From contig NZ_CP012996.1 of the NCBI RefSeq assembly GCF_001412655.1, forward strand, positions 2,604,001 through 2,668,000: 64,000 nucleotides of DNA, read 5' to 3'. Origin of the DNA: Pedobacter sp. PACM 27299. GTDB taxonomy: Bacteria; Bacteroidota; Bacteroidia; Sphingobacteriales; Sphingobacteriaceae. Shown here piece after piece: positions 44,169 to 53,723 of the stretch (positions are counted from its first letter, which is position 1; every line of letters begins with the position of its first letter). The notes beneath the pieces were generated by a model. The model was not told the DNA's origin. It made no database searches and saw only the letters and a list, made by a program, of their open reading frames with translations. The translations under genes and the position numbers were made by a program.

Positions 44169-45167
44169 ATGGCACATTTATATAAAAAGAACGCCTTATT
44201 TTCTTTGATGCTGATGACCATTTTGGGTACGTCATGCAGTAAAGATGACCAGCAAAATAGCGAATACGATAATAACAAGATCAACCTGGTAATCGCCGAT
44301 AACTTTAACCTTTCGACATTCAGCGCGGTGTTAAAACGTAGTGGTTTAGATAAATCCTTACAGCAGGGTGCCGGGCCTTATACGGCATTGGTACCTTCAG
44401 ATGCTGCCTTTAGTACTGCGGGTTACGAAGGACCAGTAGGGGTGATGACCGCCAATCCAACCCTCATTTCGCGGATTGCGAACTACCATACGCTGGATGG
44501 AAAGTATGAACTGAACAAGCTCCCTTTCCTGTTTAATCAGGAATTACGCTCCCGCGGAGGTAAGTTATATGCCACACACTGGATCAAAGGACAGGACACC
44601 ATCCTGACCCTGAATGGCTCCAGAGTGATTTCGCAGAATATCCCGGCTTCCAATGGATTGATCCAGGTGGTAAACCGGGTATTGAGCCCGTACTTACATG
44701 ATCTATTGGGCGATGCCATCGCTGCAGAAGCCAGTACCACACTTTTTGCCCAAGCTTTAAGAAGTTCTGGTCTGCTGCAAACCATCGATGGAGCAGGTCC
44801 TTACACGATTTTTGCCCCCGATAATAACGCCATGCAGCAAATGGGTTATGGAAGTATTGAACAAATCAGCCATACCGATCCGGCAGAGCTGAAGCGTTTC
44901 GTAAACTACCATGTGGTAAAAGACAGGCGCTTTATCTACGATTATATTTTAAGTACCGGGCCTTCCAATATGAGTTTACAAGCCATGCTGGATGGTAATT
45001 CTGTAACAATGTACCTGGTACCAGATGAAAACATCGAAGGAAGTTTTAAAGGAATTACCCTGAAGGGAATCGGAAATACAAACCAGATCAACCTGCTGAA
45101 ACAAGACATCCTTTCTGGAAATGGGGTATTACATATTATTGATGGCGCTTTGCGAATTACCCAATAA
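44169..45167 (+). CDS. FAS1 domain lipoprotein 3
   Basis: 332 residues; lipoprotein Cys in LGTSCSKDDQ, whose acidic residues after the Cys resemble surface-export signals of Bacteroidota lipoproteins. Two clear FAS1 domains: GPYTALVPSDAAFSTAGY with ASNGLIQVVNRVL, and GPYTIFAPDNNAMQQMGY with GNGVLHIIDGAL at the C-terminus. It starts 2 bp after the preceding gene and is 28 bp before the second receptor. Confidence 0.9.
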   Translation: MAHLYKKNALFSLMLMTILGTSCSKDDQQNSEYDNNKINLVIADNFNLSTFSAVLKRSGLDKSLQQGAGPYTALVPSDAAFSTAGYEGPVGVMTANPTLISRIANYHTLDGKYELNKLPFLFNQELRSRGGKLYATHWIKGQDTILTLNGSRVISQNIPASNGLIQVVNRVLSPYLHDLLGDAIAAEASTTLFAQALRSSGLLQTIDGAGPYTIFAPDNNAMQQMGYGSIEQISHTDPAELKRFVNYHVVKDRRFIYDYILSTGPSNMSLQAMLDGNSVTMYLVPDENIEGSFKGITLKGIGNTNQINLLKQDILSGNGVLHIIDGALRITQ

Positions 45168-45195
45168 GGCTTCGTAAAACAATTAAACTTAAAAA

Positions 45196-48100
45196 ATGAA
45201 GAAAATATATGCAGTCGTTATGCTTTGCGCCCTGATATTGGTGTCGTTTTATAGCATGGCGCAAGAAACAAGTGGTTCTTTAACCGGACAGGTGAAAGAT
45301 GCCAAAGGTTTAGCGATCCCTGGTGCTACAGTGGTGGCTATCCACACGCCATCGGGTACCCGTTACGCCATGTCGGCGGATAAAGATGGCCGTTATTTCC
45401 TAAACAATCTCCGCATTGGAGCCCCTTATCTGGTGACCGTTTCCACTATGGGGATGCAGAATGCAGTGCGGAACGACATTGCAGTTCGTCTGGGCGGTAG
45501 TCAGCAGCTCAACTTTGTGCTGTTAGAAAATGCACAGGAGCTGAAAGGAGTAGAAGTATCCGCAAGGAAAACCGTCCGCCAAAAAGCCGACAGCTACGGA
45601 ACAGGAAAAAACATCAGCTCCGAGCAGGTGAAAAACATGCCAACAATTAGCAGAAGCATTACTGACATCACCCGTTTAACGCCTCAGGGTAGCCGGGACA
45701 ATAGTTTTGGCGGTACCAATTTCAGGTACAATAACGTGACTATTGATGGTGCTGTAAACAACGATGCCATTGGTTTTAGTCCTTCACAAGGCGGACAAAC
45801 CGGTACTTCAGGCATGAATGGCAGCAGTACAAGGACCAACCCGGTTTCTTTGGACGCCATTGAAGACATGCAGGTTTACCTGGCACCGTTTGATGTGAAA
45901 ATCGGAAACTTTACCGGTGGATCGGTCAATGCCGTTACCCGCAGTGGTACCAATACGGTCACAGGTTCGGTGTACGGATTAGGAAGAAACGCCGCATTAA
46001 CCAGCAAGGACCGCGTAGGTGGTTTGGGTAAAATGAACTCCGATTTTTATGATTATCAGGCTGGTTTCCGCGTCGGTTTCCCAATCATTAAAAACAAGCT
46101 TTTCTTTTTTAGCAACGAGGAAATCACCCGTCGCCAGGACCCTACACAATTATCGGTAGGTACAGCAGAAACGGATGCTATTTTCAGTGTAGCAGATGCG
46201 CAGTCAATTGCCAATACAGTGAAAACCAGGTACGGAAGTATCTTCGATGCAGGTACTGCCGATGTATATACCAACTGGAGTAAATCGCAGAAATTCTTTA
46301 ACCGCTTAGACTGGAACATCAATGATAAACACCAGCTGGCGATCAGGAACAATACGATTTTCAGTAAAGCCACACACATGGACCGTGATCAGCAGGATTT
46401 CCGTTTCAGCAGCATGGCTTTCCTACAGGAAAACAACCAGACGAGTACGGTTGCTGAGCTGAAAAGCAGGTTCAATAATGAGCTGTCTGGTAATTTGTTA
46501 GTCGGCTTTACCCATGTAAACGACAACAGAGATCCATTAAGTGACCCTACCTTGCCGCAAGTGCAGATTATGGGACGCACACCAGGAACGACCATTTATT
46601 TAGGTACAGATCGCGAGGCGAGTATTTTCAATATGAAACAGAAAACCTGGGAATTTACCGCAAATTTAAACTGGACAAAAGGACGTCATAAGTTCTTAAT
46701 CGGTACGCATAACGAGTTGTACAACATTCAATATGGTTTCGTCAACTCCTGGAATGGTCGTGTGGATTATCAGAGTATCGAAGATTTCACCAACAACAAT
46801 CCTTACCGAGTAAGAGGCAGTTACAATTATTTCAATAACAGCAGAGATTACCTATTGGCCAATCCGGCAGCAGATTTCAACGTCAACATGTACAGTTTAT
46901 ATGTGCAGGATGAAATCAGAATCAGTGATAAATTACGCATTACGCCAGGATTACGTGCAGATTTCGTGAATTTACCGACCATGCCGACTTTAAGTGATAA
47001 AGTCCGCGACATTTTCGCAGATCCAAATTTTGGAAATACCTACACGTATACACCATTGAACCGTATCAACAACAAGTTCTTAAACAAAGTGCAATTGTCG
47101 CCGCGTTTAGGTTTCAGATACGATGCACTGGGTGATCAAAAGTTAATTTTAAGAGGAGGTGTGGGGATGTTTACCGGTCGGATTCCTTTCGCATGGTTAG
47201 CTTATGCGTATTACAATACCGGAAATACTTTTGGAGCGATCGATCAGAGAGCTGATCAACAGCCGTTCTTACCAGGTACAGATCCGATTAAACCAAGCCC
47301 GAATGGTATTGGCGGATTTATTGAACAAAACGGTACGGTGATCAACAACCCAAATAGCGGTCGTACACAAGTCGACCTGGTAGATAACGGTTTTGAAATG
47401 CCGCAGGTATTGCGCGGAAGTTTAGGGATCGATTACGAAACTGAAAACAACTGGCGCTTTACCGTAGAAGGAATGTATACGAAAAACTTAAAAGATGTGT
47501 TGTTCCAGCAGTTGAATACCAAAGACAATCCACTATATTATGGTTACGACAAAGAGAAACAACAGCCAGTTTATGGTGGCACAGTAGATCCGCGTTTCTC
47601 TAATATTTACTTGCTGAGCAATACCAAAGAAGGCTACCGCTACAGCTTAACTGGTACCATTGCCAGAACATTTATGAACGCTTTAAATGTGAGTACTTCT
47701 TATACCTACGGACAATCAAAAGATTTAAGTAATGGGGTGCGTAACTCTATGGAAAGTAACTGGCAATTAAACCAGGCTTTGATTCCGAACAACCCAACAC
47801 TGAGTGCCAGTAATTTTGACATTCGCCACCGCATTGTGTCCACCATTAGTTATAACTACGAATGGAGCAGAGCGGGTAAAACGAACATCAGTTTATTCTT
47901 CAGCGCACAATCCGGCAGTCCATTTACCTATGGAATTGTGAATGGAAATATCCAGGGCTTGCCACAGCAGGTGAGTTTAACCTACATCCCAATGAGAGAG
48001 GAAGCGATCCGTTATTTCAAAGACATTTCAACGGCAACTGCGGCGCAGCAGGCAGCAGCATTTAATGAGTTTATTGATGGAAATGAATACCTGAGCAGTA

Positions 48101-48453
48101 GAAGAGGCAGATATACAGAGCGAAATAAAGGAAGAACGCCATGGAATGTTCAGGCAGATTTACACCTTTCCCATGAGCTGTTTGTTAACGCTGCGAAATC
48201 TCAGTCTTTAAGCTTTACGGTGGATGTGATGAATGTCACCAACCTGATCAGCAAGACCTGGGGTGTGCAGTATTTTTCGCCAAACACCTTTAATTCTACC
48301 AGCAGTGTGGGCTTAACACCTTCGTTATTCCCGCCGCAGCAAAACGCCGATAATTATCCTGTCTTTACTTTTAATAATCCTGGTCAGCCATACAGCATCG
48401 ATTATTTTGGATCGAGAGCGCAGATGCAGCTGGGATTGAGGTATAGCTTTTAG
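45196..48453 (+). CDS. Oar-like TonB-dependent receptor
   Basis: 1085 residues. The signal peptide ends near YSMAQ, followed by a carboxypeptidase-regulatory-like domain (about 28-112; GQVKDAKGLAIPGATVVAI), a plug (MPTISRSITDITRLTPQ; FRYNNVTIDGAVNNDAIG) and a barrel with KLRITPGLRADFVNLP. It matches OmpA-related Oar-type receptors, larger and lacking an STN domain, so it is probably not the signalling receptor. Presence of a second TonB receptor in the same operon is unusual. Confidence 0.92.
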   Translation: MKKIYAVVMLCALILVSFYSMAQETSGSLTGQVKDAKGLAIPGATVVAIHTPSGTRYAMSADKDGRYFLNNLRIGAPYLVTVSTMGMQNAVRNDIAVRLGGSQQLNFVLLENAQELKGVEVSARKTVRQKADSYGTGKNISSEQVKNMPTISRSITDITRLTPQGSRDNSFGGTNFRYNNVTIDGAVNNDAIGFSPSQGGQTGTSGMNGSSTRTNPVSLDAIEDMQVYLAPFDVKIGNFTGGSVNAVTRSGTNTVTGSVYGLGRNAALTSKDRVGGLGKMNSDFYDYQAGFRVGFPIIKNKLFFFSNEEITRRQDPTQLSVGTAETDAIFSVADAQSIANTVKTRYGSIFDAGTADVYTNWSKSQKFFNRLDWNINDKHQLAIRNNTIFSKATHMDRDQQDFRFSSMAFLQENNQTSTVAELKSRFNNELSGNLLVGFTHVNDNRDPLSDPTLPQVQIMGRTPGTTIYLGTDREASIFNMKQKTWEFTANLNWTKGRHKFLIGTHNELYNIQYGFVNSWNGRVDYQSIEDFTNNNPYRVRGSYNYFNNSRDYLLANPAADFNVNMYSLYVQDEIRISDKLRITPGLRADFVNLPTMPTLSDKVRDIFADPNFGNTYTYTPLNRINNKFLNKVQLSPRLGFRYDALGDQKLILRGGVGMFTGRIPFAWLAYAYYNTGNTFGAIDQRADQQPFLPGTDPIKPSPNGIGGFIEQNGTVINNPNSGRTQVDLVDNGFEMPQVLRGSLGIDYETENNWRFTVEGMYTKNLKDVLFQQLNTKDNPLYYGYDKEKQQPVYGGTVDPRFSNIYLLSNTKEGYRYSLTGTIARTFMNALNVSTSYTYGQSKDLSNGVRNSMESNWQLNQALIPNNPTLSASNFDIRHRIVSTISYNYEWSRAGKTNISLFFSAQSGSPFTYGIVNGNIQGLPQQVSLTYIPMREEAIRYFKDISTATAAQQAAAFNEFIDGNEYLSSRRGRYTERNKGRTPWNVQADLHLSHELFVNAAKSQSLSFTVDVMNVTNLISKTWGVQYFSPNTFNSTSSVGLTPSLFPPQQNADNYPVFTFNNPGQPYSIDYFGSRAQMQLGLRYSF

Positions 48454-48486
48454 TTCATATAGATTAGAAATTAAGTCATAAAAAAG

Positions 48487-50655
48487 ATGAATATTCAACA
48501 CAAATGGAATTTTAGTATTGGCATTATGCTGTGCTTCCTGCTGTTTATTGGTGCTTGTAAAAAGGATAAGGTAGCCATACCAGATGTGCCTTTCAAAATA
48601 AACAGCTATTACCCGAATAGTGGGAATGCAGGAACCCTGGTTTCCATCGTTGGGGAGGGTTTTGGAACTGAGCTTGCTAAGTATTCGGCAAGCATTTCAG
48701 GGAAAGCCGCAGAAGTGATCAGTGCCACAGAAAATACGATTGTAGTCCGCATGCCTGAAGCTGGGGTAACTGGCGTATTGTCGATAAATTATGATTCCAG
48801 AAATTATGACCTTGGATCATATACTTATCAGGCATTAAGTGTGAAAACGGTATTCCCTGCAAATGGCCCTGCAGGTTCTCAAATCAGGATTACCGGAGCT
48901 GGTTTCAGTAGCACCACTGGGCCGGCGACGGTTTTCATCAATGGAAAACCAGCATTGGTAGTGAGTGTGTCTGATGAAATTATCGTAGCTGAAGTGCCAG
49001 AAGAGGCTGGTTTTGGCCCGGTTACGGTGAAGGTGGATGGCAAAGAAGCCAAAGGTCAGAATTTCACGTACCAGGCCATCAGCAGCATCAAACCTTTAAG
49101 CGGTGGTAAAAACACAAAAGTGACGATCAACGGTGTTGGTTTTGAAGAATTAGCGGAAGGTAACCTGATTGATTTTAATGGAACCAGCGCTATTGTTCTG
49201 GAAGCAACAAAGGAGAAGCTGATCGTACAGGCACCTGATGGTGTCAATACAGGTCCTCTTTCTGTAAACATCAACGGGCAAAAAATTGCAGGTCCGGTAT
49301 TTACGGTCGTGGCGGCACCAATGATTCAAGTGGTAACGCCATTAAGCGGTCCGAAAGGAGCGGAGATGACAATTTCTGGTGTTCAGTTCAGTGCGGTGCT
49401 AGACGAGAATAAGGTGTTCATCAATGGCGTATCTGTTGATGTTCAATCCGCAACTGAAAGCCAGATCAAGCTATTGGTGCCAGGAGGTACCGGAAGCGGA
49501 TTGGTAAAAGTGGTGGTAAATGATCAGGCGACCAACGGGCCTCAGTTTAAAGACCAGACGCTTGGGATTATTTCCGTAAGTCCGGATAATGGGATTGCAG
49601 GAACAACCGTAACGATTAAAGGATCTGGCTTTAGTGCCAGCGCTGCGAATAACAAGGTATACTTTAATGGTTTGCTGGCCACAGTGAAAACCGCGACAGA
49701 AAATACTTTGGTACTGGATGCGCCATCAGGATTAAGTACTGGTGATTTAAAAGTAGTAGTAGACGGTCAGGAAGCATTGGCGCCGCAGGATTTTAGAAGA
49801 GCAGGAATGTCTACGCTCGCTGGTGGTCCTAACAGTGATACATTCGGACGTTTTAATGTGGGTATCGCGGTCGACAATAGTGGCAACGTTTACATCGCAG
49901 ACAGAATGAATCAAGTGGTCAAAAAGGTGACGCCAACAGGTACAGTAAGTGTTTTACAATCCAATGGGGCCAATATTCTCTTTGATACACCTTATGGAAT
50001 TGTGATCGATAAACAGGATAATATTTATGTATCAGATATTGGCCGTAATCAGGTTAGAAAAATTACGCCATCAGGACAAAATACGGTGTATGTTGCTGGT
50101 TTTGCACCAGGATTAATGACATTTGACAACGCAGGAAATCTTTATATTAACGTGGTAGCTGCTTACGGAGGGATGTACAAGGTAAATACAGCCGGCATTG
50201 CGACCAAAGTAAGTGGTCCATCATGGCCAATGTCTAAGCCTGTGGTAGATGCAAATGGAAATCTTTATTATGTAGATTCTGGCTCAAGCAGTAACAATGC
50301 GATTTCAAGAATCCCTGTTGGAGGTGGAAATGAAGGCTATTTTGTGGGCTCTTCTGATTCAGGATTTGATGACGGAATAGGCTTCGCTGCAAGATTCAAC
50401 AGTATTGCTGGTGGATTGGCCTTATATGGTACCGGTAAACTAATCGCCGGTGATAGGTACAATTATGCCTTAAGAGAGGTTGATGTTGCCAATAAAAAGG
50501 TTTCAACCGTAGTCAAACTAAGATCTGGTTTTGCGGACGGTGCATTCTCTGATGCGAAAATCGGTTCAATGGATGATATGGCCATCGATAAAAATGGAAT
50601 TATTTACATCCTTGATGCCGAGAATAAGGCGATCAGGAAAGTATTTCTGAAGTAA
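48487..50655 (+). CDS. IPT/TIG and NHL repeat lipoprotein
   Basis: 722 residues; lipoprotein Cys in LLFIGACKKDK. Five IPT/TIG immunoglobulin-like domains lie in residues about 33-435, each starting with a motif like YYPNSGNAGTLVSIVGEGF. They are followed by NHL-type repeats (about 440-722; NSGNVYIADRMNQVVKKVTP, DNIYVSDIGRNQVRKITPSG) likely forming a beta-propeller. Similar lipoproteins sit at the end of glycan-uptake loci as surface glycan-binding proteins. Last gene of the 17-kb operon, followed by a terminator. Confidence 0.9.
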   Translation: MNIQHKWNFSIGIMLCFLLFIGACKKDKVAIPDVPFKINSYYPNSGNAGTLVSIVGEGFGTELAKYSASISGKAAEVISATENTIVVRMPEAGVTGVLSINYDSRNYDLGSYTYQALSVKTVFPANGPAGSQIRITGAGFSSTTGPATVFINGKPALVVSVSDEIIVAEVPEEAGFGPVTVKVDGKEAKGQNFTYQAISSIKPLSGGKNTKVTINGVGFEELAEGNLIDFNGTSAIVLEATKEKLIVQAPDGVNTGPLSVNINGQKIAGPVFTVVAAPMIQVVTPLSGPKGAEMTISGVQFSAVLDENKVFINGVSVDVQSATESQIKLLVPGGTGSGLVKVVVNDQATNGPQFKDQTLGIISVSPDNGIAGTTVTIKGSGFSASAANNKVYFNGLLATVKTATENTLVLDAPSGLSTGDLKVVVDGQEALAPQDFRRAGMSTLAGGPNSDTFGRFNVGIAVDNSGNVYIADRMNQVVKKVTPTGTVSVLQSNGANILFDTPYGIVIDKQDNIYVSDIGRNQVRKITPSGQNTVYVAGFAPGLMTFDNAGNLYINVVAAYGGMYKVNTAGIATKVSGPSWPMSKPVVDANGNLYYVDSGSSSNNAISRIPVGGGNEGYFVGSSDSGFDDGIGFAARFNSIAGGLALYGTGKLIAGDRYNYALREVDVANKKVSTVVKLRSGFADGAFSDAKIGSMDDMAIDKNGIIYILDAENKAIRKVFLK

Positions 50656-50693
50656 TATTCATTTAAAGGATTGATACTCCTTTCAAGTATAAC

Positions 50694-50728
50694 GGCTGTT
50701 CATCGTAAGAGGAACAGCCATTTTTTTT
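50694..50728 (+). terminator. Terminator of the 17-kb receptor/FAS1 operon
   Basis: GGCTGTTC (50694-50701) pairs with GAACAGCC (50712-50719), followed by an 8-nt T-run. It ends the long operon. Confidence 0.85.
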
Positions 50729-50760
50729 ATAGACAATCTTTCTTTTTAAAGGCCCTATGT

Positions 50761-50768
50761 TAAATTTG
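50761..50768 (+). promoter_or_regulatory. Candidate -7 element of metal-uptake operon
   Basis: TAAATTTG is a perfect match to TAnnTTTG and directly abuts the first operator-like site, 60 bp upstream of the GTG start. No clear -33 element was seen. Confidence 0.5.
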
Positions 50769-50782
50769 GCAACTTTGTTGCA
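50768..50782 (+). promoter_or_regulatory. Operator-like site 1 (Fur/Zur-family candidate)
   Basis: GGCAACTTTGTTGCA; the core GCAAC-TTT-GTTGC is a perfect inverted repeat. The position overlaps the probable transcription start, where a repressor would block initiation. A second near-identical site lies 42 bp downstream (about four helical turns). Assignment to Zur or Fur is inferred from the downstream genes, not from a known consensus. Confidence 0.55.
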
Positions 50783-50809
50783 TTTACCTTGTTTGTTAGG
50801 AAATAATAA

Positions 50810-50824
50810 TGCAACTTTGATGCA
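50810..50824 (+). promoter_or_regulatory. Operator-like site 2
   Basis: TGCAACTTTGATGCA differs from site 1 at two positions and from the ideal palindrome TGCAAC-TTT-GTTGCA at one. It ends 3 bp before the GTG start of the downstream gene, so a bound protein could also hinder translation initiation. Confidence 0.5.
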
Positions 50825-50827
50825 GTT

Positions 50828-51253
50828 GTGAAGAGAAGCAAAAAACAAATACAGATCAGATTAAAGCAGGGGGCATCCTTCCTGTTGGTCTTGCTGTTTT
50901 TAAGCATTGCTGCAGCCCCGGTTTTAGACGATCACAACGATGGGCATAGGAATGCTCAGGAACAACACAAAGGATCAGAAATGTATGTTACGCAGGTAGG
51001 TTATAGCACTGCAGAACTATACAACTGGGCAGCAGAACAGTCTGGTACGCAAGAACAATTGCAGCGGTCAGATAAATGTTCCGTTTGTGATTATTACCAC
51101 CATATCCAGGGCAAGCAAATCTTTTCCCATTACCTTTTGGAGCTTCCTGCAATTTTCTCAAAAGTAATCAGTACGAGTCCGCATCTGCTAACCGGAAACT
51201 ATAAAATTACGGTTCAGGGTTTCACGAATAAAGGGCCACCTCCAGCTTTTTAA
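50828..51253 (+). CDS. Small secreted CxxC/His protein preceding TonB receptor
   Basis: 141 residues from a GTG; an in-frame TAA at 50807 leaves no upstream start. A basic N-terminus and hydrophobic stretch (SFLLVLLFLSIAAAP) form a signal peptide or anchor. The mature part has a His/Asp-rich start (DDHNDGHRNAQEQH), then CSVCDYYHHIQGK and a C-terminus ending KGPPPAF. Small proteins with a C-x-x-C motif and terminal (R/K)GPP often precede TonB receptors in Bacteroidota, but I know no function for them. Metal binding is plausible. Confidence 0.7.
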   Translation: MKRSKKQIQIRLKQGASFLLVLLFLSIAAAPVLDDHNDGHRNAQEQHKGSEMYVTQVGYSTAELYNWAAEQSGTQEQLQRSDKCSVCDYYHHIQGKQIFSHYLLELPAIFSKVISTSPHLLTGNYKITVQGFTNKGPPPAF

Positions 51254-51259
51254 GCTCTT

Positions 51260-51284
51260 GACCGTTTGCTATGCGGTCGTTTTT
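51260..51284 (+). terminator. Weak terminator between small protein and receptor
   Basis: GACCG/CGGTC stem with a 9-nt loop followed by GTTTTT. It may partly end transcription of the small gene and reduce receptor expression. Confidence 0.45.
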
Positions 51285-51381
51285 ACACCCAAATTTTACA
51301 CCATCCGGATGATGATTTCTATGGGCTCTTTACTGGGTTCTAAGACTTTGTGCGTTCCTTTTTTCCAACATTTTCAATTCA

Positions 51382-53625
51382 ATGAATAAATCCTACAGGC
51401 TATCCTTTTGCCTTTTAATTTGCAGTGCACCGGTTTTCGGGCAAAGCAATCCGGCTGTTCAAGATACTACACTTCAGCCTAAAAAATCCTCGCCAAAACA
51501 GCTTAAAGAAGTCGTCATTAAAGACCGCAGACCACAATTACGCAAGGAAGAAGAGGCCTTAAATATAGAAATTGTGAATAGCAGTTTTATACAGCGAAAC
51601 CTGGGTGGGAGTTTAATGAAATCTCTGGAGCGATTACCGGGCATTCAAACTATTGGCATAGGCTCTGGACAGTCTAAACCATTGATCCGCGGACTAGGAT
51701 TTAACCGGGTATTGGTAGTAGATCAGGGCTTGAAACATGAAGGGCAGCAATGGGGTGCGGATCATGGGTTAGAGATCGATCAATTTGCCATTGGCGAAGT
51801 GGAACTGATCAAAGGTGCCGCTTCATTTAGGTATGGATCCGATGCGATAGCCGGTGTCATCGACCTTAAACCTCAGCTCATTCCCGCTAAAAACTCTTTT
51901 GGCGGATCGGTAAATCTGCTGGGCAAGAGTAACAATGACTTGTACGGAAGTTCGGTTAATTTGTACGGACGTCAGGAAAACTGGTTTTTTGATGCCCGTA
52001 TAACCTATCAGAATTATGGCGATTATCGGGTGCCTGTAGACACGATATTCGTGTACGATTATGCGGTAAAATTACATAACCGGCAATTGCGCAATACTGC
52101 GGGTAGGGAAACAGCCCTGCACTATACCACAGGCTATATCGGGAAGCGTTTTAAATCCCTGGTTTACCTGAGTAATGTGTACAGCAAAAGTGGTTTTTTT
52201 GCCAATGCACATGGTTTAGAGCCGAGAAATGTCGATGAAAAAATACATGATGCTTCCAGTAGGGACATCCAGATGCCCAGTCAGGAAGTGAATCATTTTA
52301 AGCTGATCAGTCGTACGGAATATCAGGTCAATGCACATCAACTGGCCTTAGATCTAGGTTATCAGCGCAACTTCCGACAAGAGTTTAGCCAGTATGTGAA
52401 TCATGGTTTTATGCCGCCTGTGTATCCAGATACCATGTCGGTTTCTCCGAATCTGGAAAGGGAGTTTGATAAACACGTGTACAGCTTTAACTTAAGGGAT
52501 AAAATCCTATTGGGTAAACACGAAATCACCGCAGGTTTAAGTGGAGAATATCAGCAAAATACCATCAATGGATGGACGTTTTTAGTACCTTCTTTTAAGC
52601 AGGTTTCTGCAGGGCTCTTTGCCTATGATAAATACAGGGTAAACGAAAATCTATTGCTTCATGCCGCGTTAAGGTACGATTTCAGCCATATCAGGATGTT
52701 CAAATATACAGATTGGTTCGAATCTGAGCGGGGTACGAACATGACTGCTGTAGGTAATGAAAGTACTGCTGCTTTTGAAAAACTGGTGCGTTCGGAAGAC
52801 CTGAACCGGTCATTCAACAGCCTGGTTTGGTCGGCCGGATTGAACTACAACCTGGAGCAATTTTCCTTGAAAGCCAATGTGGGTAAAAGTTTTCGGATGC
52901 CGATCGCAAAGGAGCTCGGTGCTAACGGGGTAAATTACCATTATTTCAGCTTCGAAAAAGGAGATCCGTCATTGAATGCGGAGCAGTCTTATCAGGCAGA
53001 TTTAAGTCTGGGCTGGACTGCGGATCGCTGGTCTGTTTTACTCAGTCCATTTTATAATTATTTCCCGAATTACATTTACTTAAATCCGACTTCCGGGCAT
53101 GATGATTACTATGGTGCCGGCAACCAGATTTTTCAATATGCGCAGAGTAAGGTGATGCGTTACGGAGGAGAATTGCAGCTTAAATTGAAATTGCTGGAAA
53201 GCCTGAGTACTTCCTTTTCCGGGGAGTATTTGTATGCCCGACAGTTGTCGGGGGATAAGAAGGGCTATACTTTGCCATTTTCTCCGCCAGCTTCCGCGTT
53301 ATTTAACCTGAGCTGGTCGCCGGTCATCAATGAGAAGTTCCAGAAAACCTATTTTTCTATAGACTACAGGCTGACTTCCAGTCAGAATAACATCGTACCA
53401 CCAGAAAAGAAAACGCCAGGTTATGGCTTGATTGATCTGCAGATTGGTACGGAACTAAACTTTCAGAAACAAGCCCTACTGATCAGTCTGCAGGCTCAAA
53501 ACCTGATGAACACGCGGTACTTAAATCATACCAGTTTTTACCGGTTAATCGGGCTGCCTGAATCCGGCAGGAACCTGATCCTTTCGATAAAAGTTCCTTT
53601 CCAGATCCCATTGAAGAAATCATAA
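51382..53625 (+). CDS. TonB-dependent receptor, ZnuD-like metal uptake candidate
   Basis: 747 residues with signal peptide ending near PVFGQ, plug (about 45-170) and barrel. The plug contains KPLIRGLGFNRVLVVDQGL, EGQQWGADHGLEIDQF and ELIKGAASFRYGSDAIAGV, a pattern shared with ZnuD/metal-type receptors. The barrel ends ILSIKVPFQ. It has no carboxypeptidase-regulatory or STN domain. Its neighbours (CxxC/His protein, operator-like sites, DUF4625 lipoproteins) favour import of zinc or another metal or chelate; the substrate is not proven. Confidence 0.85.
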   Translation: MNKSYRLSFCLLICSAPVFGQSNPAVQDTTLQPKKSSPKQLKEVVIKDRRPQLRKEEEALNIEIVNSSFIQRNLGGSLMKSLERLPGIQTIGIGSGQSKPLIRGLGFNRVLVVDQGLKHEGQQWGADHGLEIDQFAIGEVELIKGAASFRYGSDAIAGVIDLKPQLIPAKNSFGGSVNLLGKSNNDLYGSSVNLYGRQENWFFDARITYQNYGDYRVPVDTIFVYDYAVKLHNRQLRNTAGRETALHYTTGYIGKRFKSLVYLSNVYSKSGFFANAHGLEPRNVDEKIHDASSRDIQMPSQEVNHFKLISRTEYQVNAHQLALDLGYQRNFRQEFSQYVNHGFMPPVYPDTMSVSPNLEREFDKHVYSFNLRDKILLGKHEITAGLSGEYQQNTINGWTFLVPSFKQVSAGLFAYDKYRVNENLLLHAALRYDFSHIRMFKYTDWFESERGTNMTAVGNESTAAFEKLVRSEDLNRSFNSLVWSAGLNYNLEQFSLKANVGKSFRMPIAKELGANGVNYHYFSFEKGDPSLNAEQSYQADLSLGWTADRWSVLLSPFYNYFPNYIYLNPTSGHDDYYGAGNQIFQYAQSKVMRYGGELQLKLKLLESLSTSFSGEYLYARQLSGDKKGYTLPFSPPASALFNLSWSPVINEKFQKTYFSIDYRLTSSQNNIVPPEKKTPGYGLIDLQIGTELNFQKQALLISLQAQNLMNTRYLNHTSFYRLIGLPESGRNLILSIKVPFQIPLKKS

Positions 53626-53662
53626 AATCGCCATACCCTCAATTCATAAAATCACCATAATC
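53620..53662. repeat. 24-bp-spaced duplication after receptor stop codon
   Basis: TCATAAAATCGCCATA and TCATAAAATCACCATA begin 24 bp apart (53620 and 53644), directly at and after the TAA of the receptor gene. One base differs between the copies. Confidence 0.7.
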
Positions 53663-53723
53663 CCCATTATAAAAACAACAGATGAACAGCAACAAAATCT
53701 TAAACAACAACAAATTATTAAAC

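Noticed and set aside
35189..50655. Search for SusD, sulfatase or glycoside hydrolase inside the receptor/FAS1 operon
   Set aside because: None of the encoded proteins has the SusD helical pattern or glycosidase motifs, so it is not called a polysaccharide utilisation locus.
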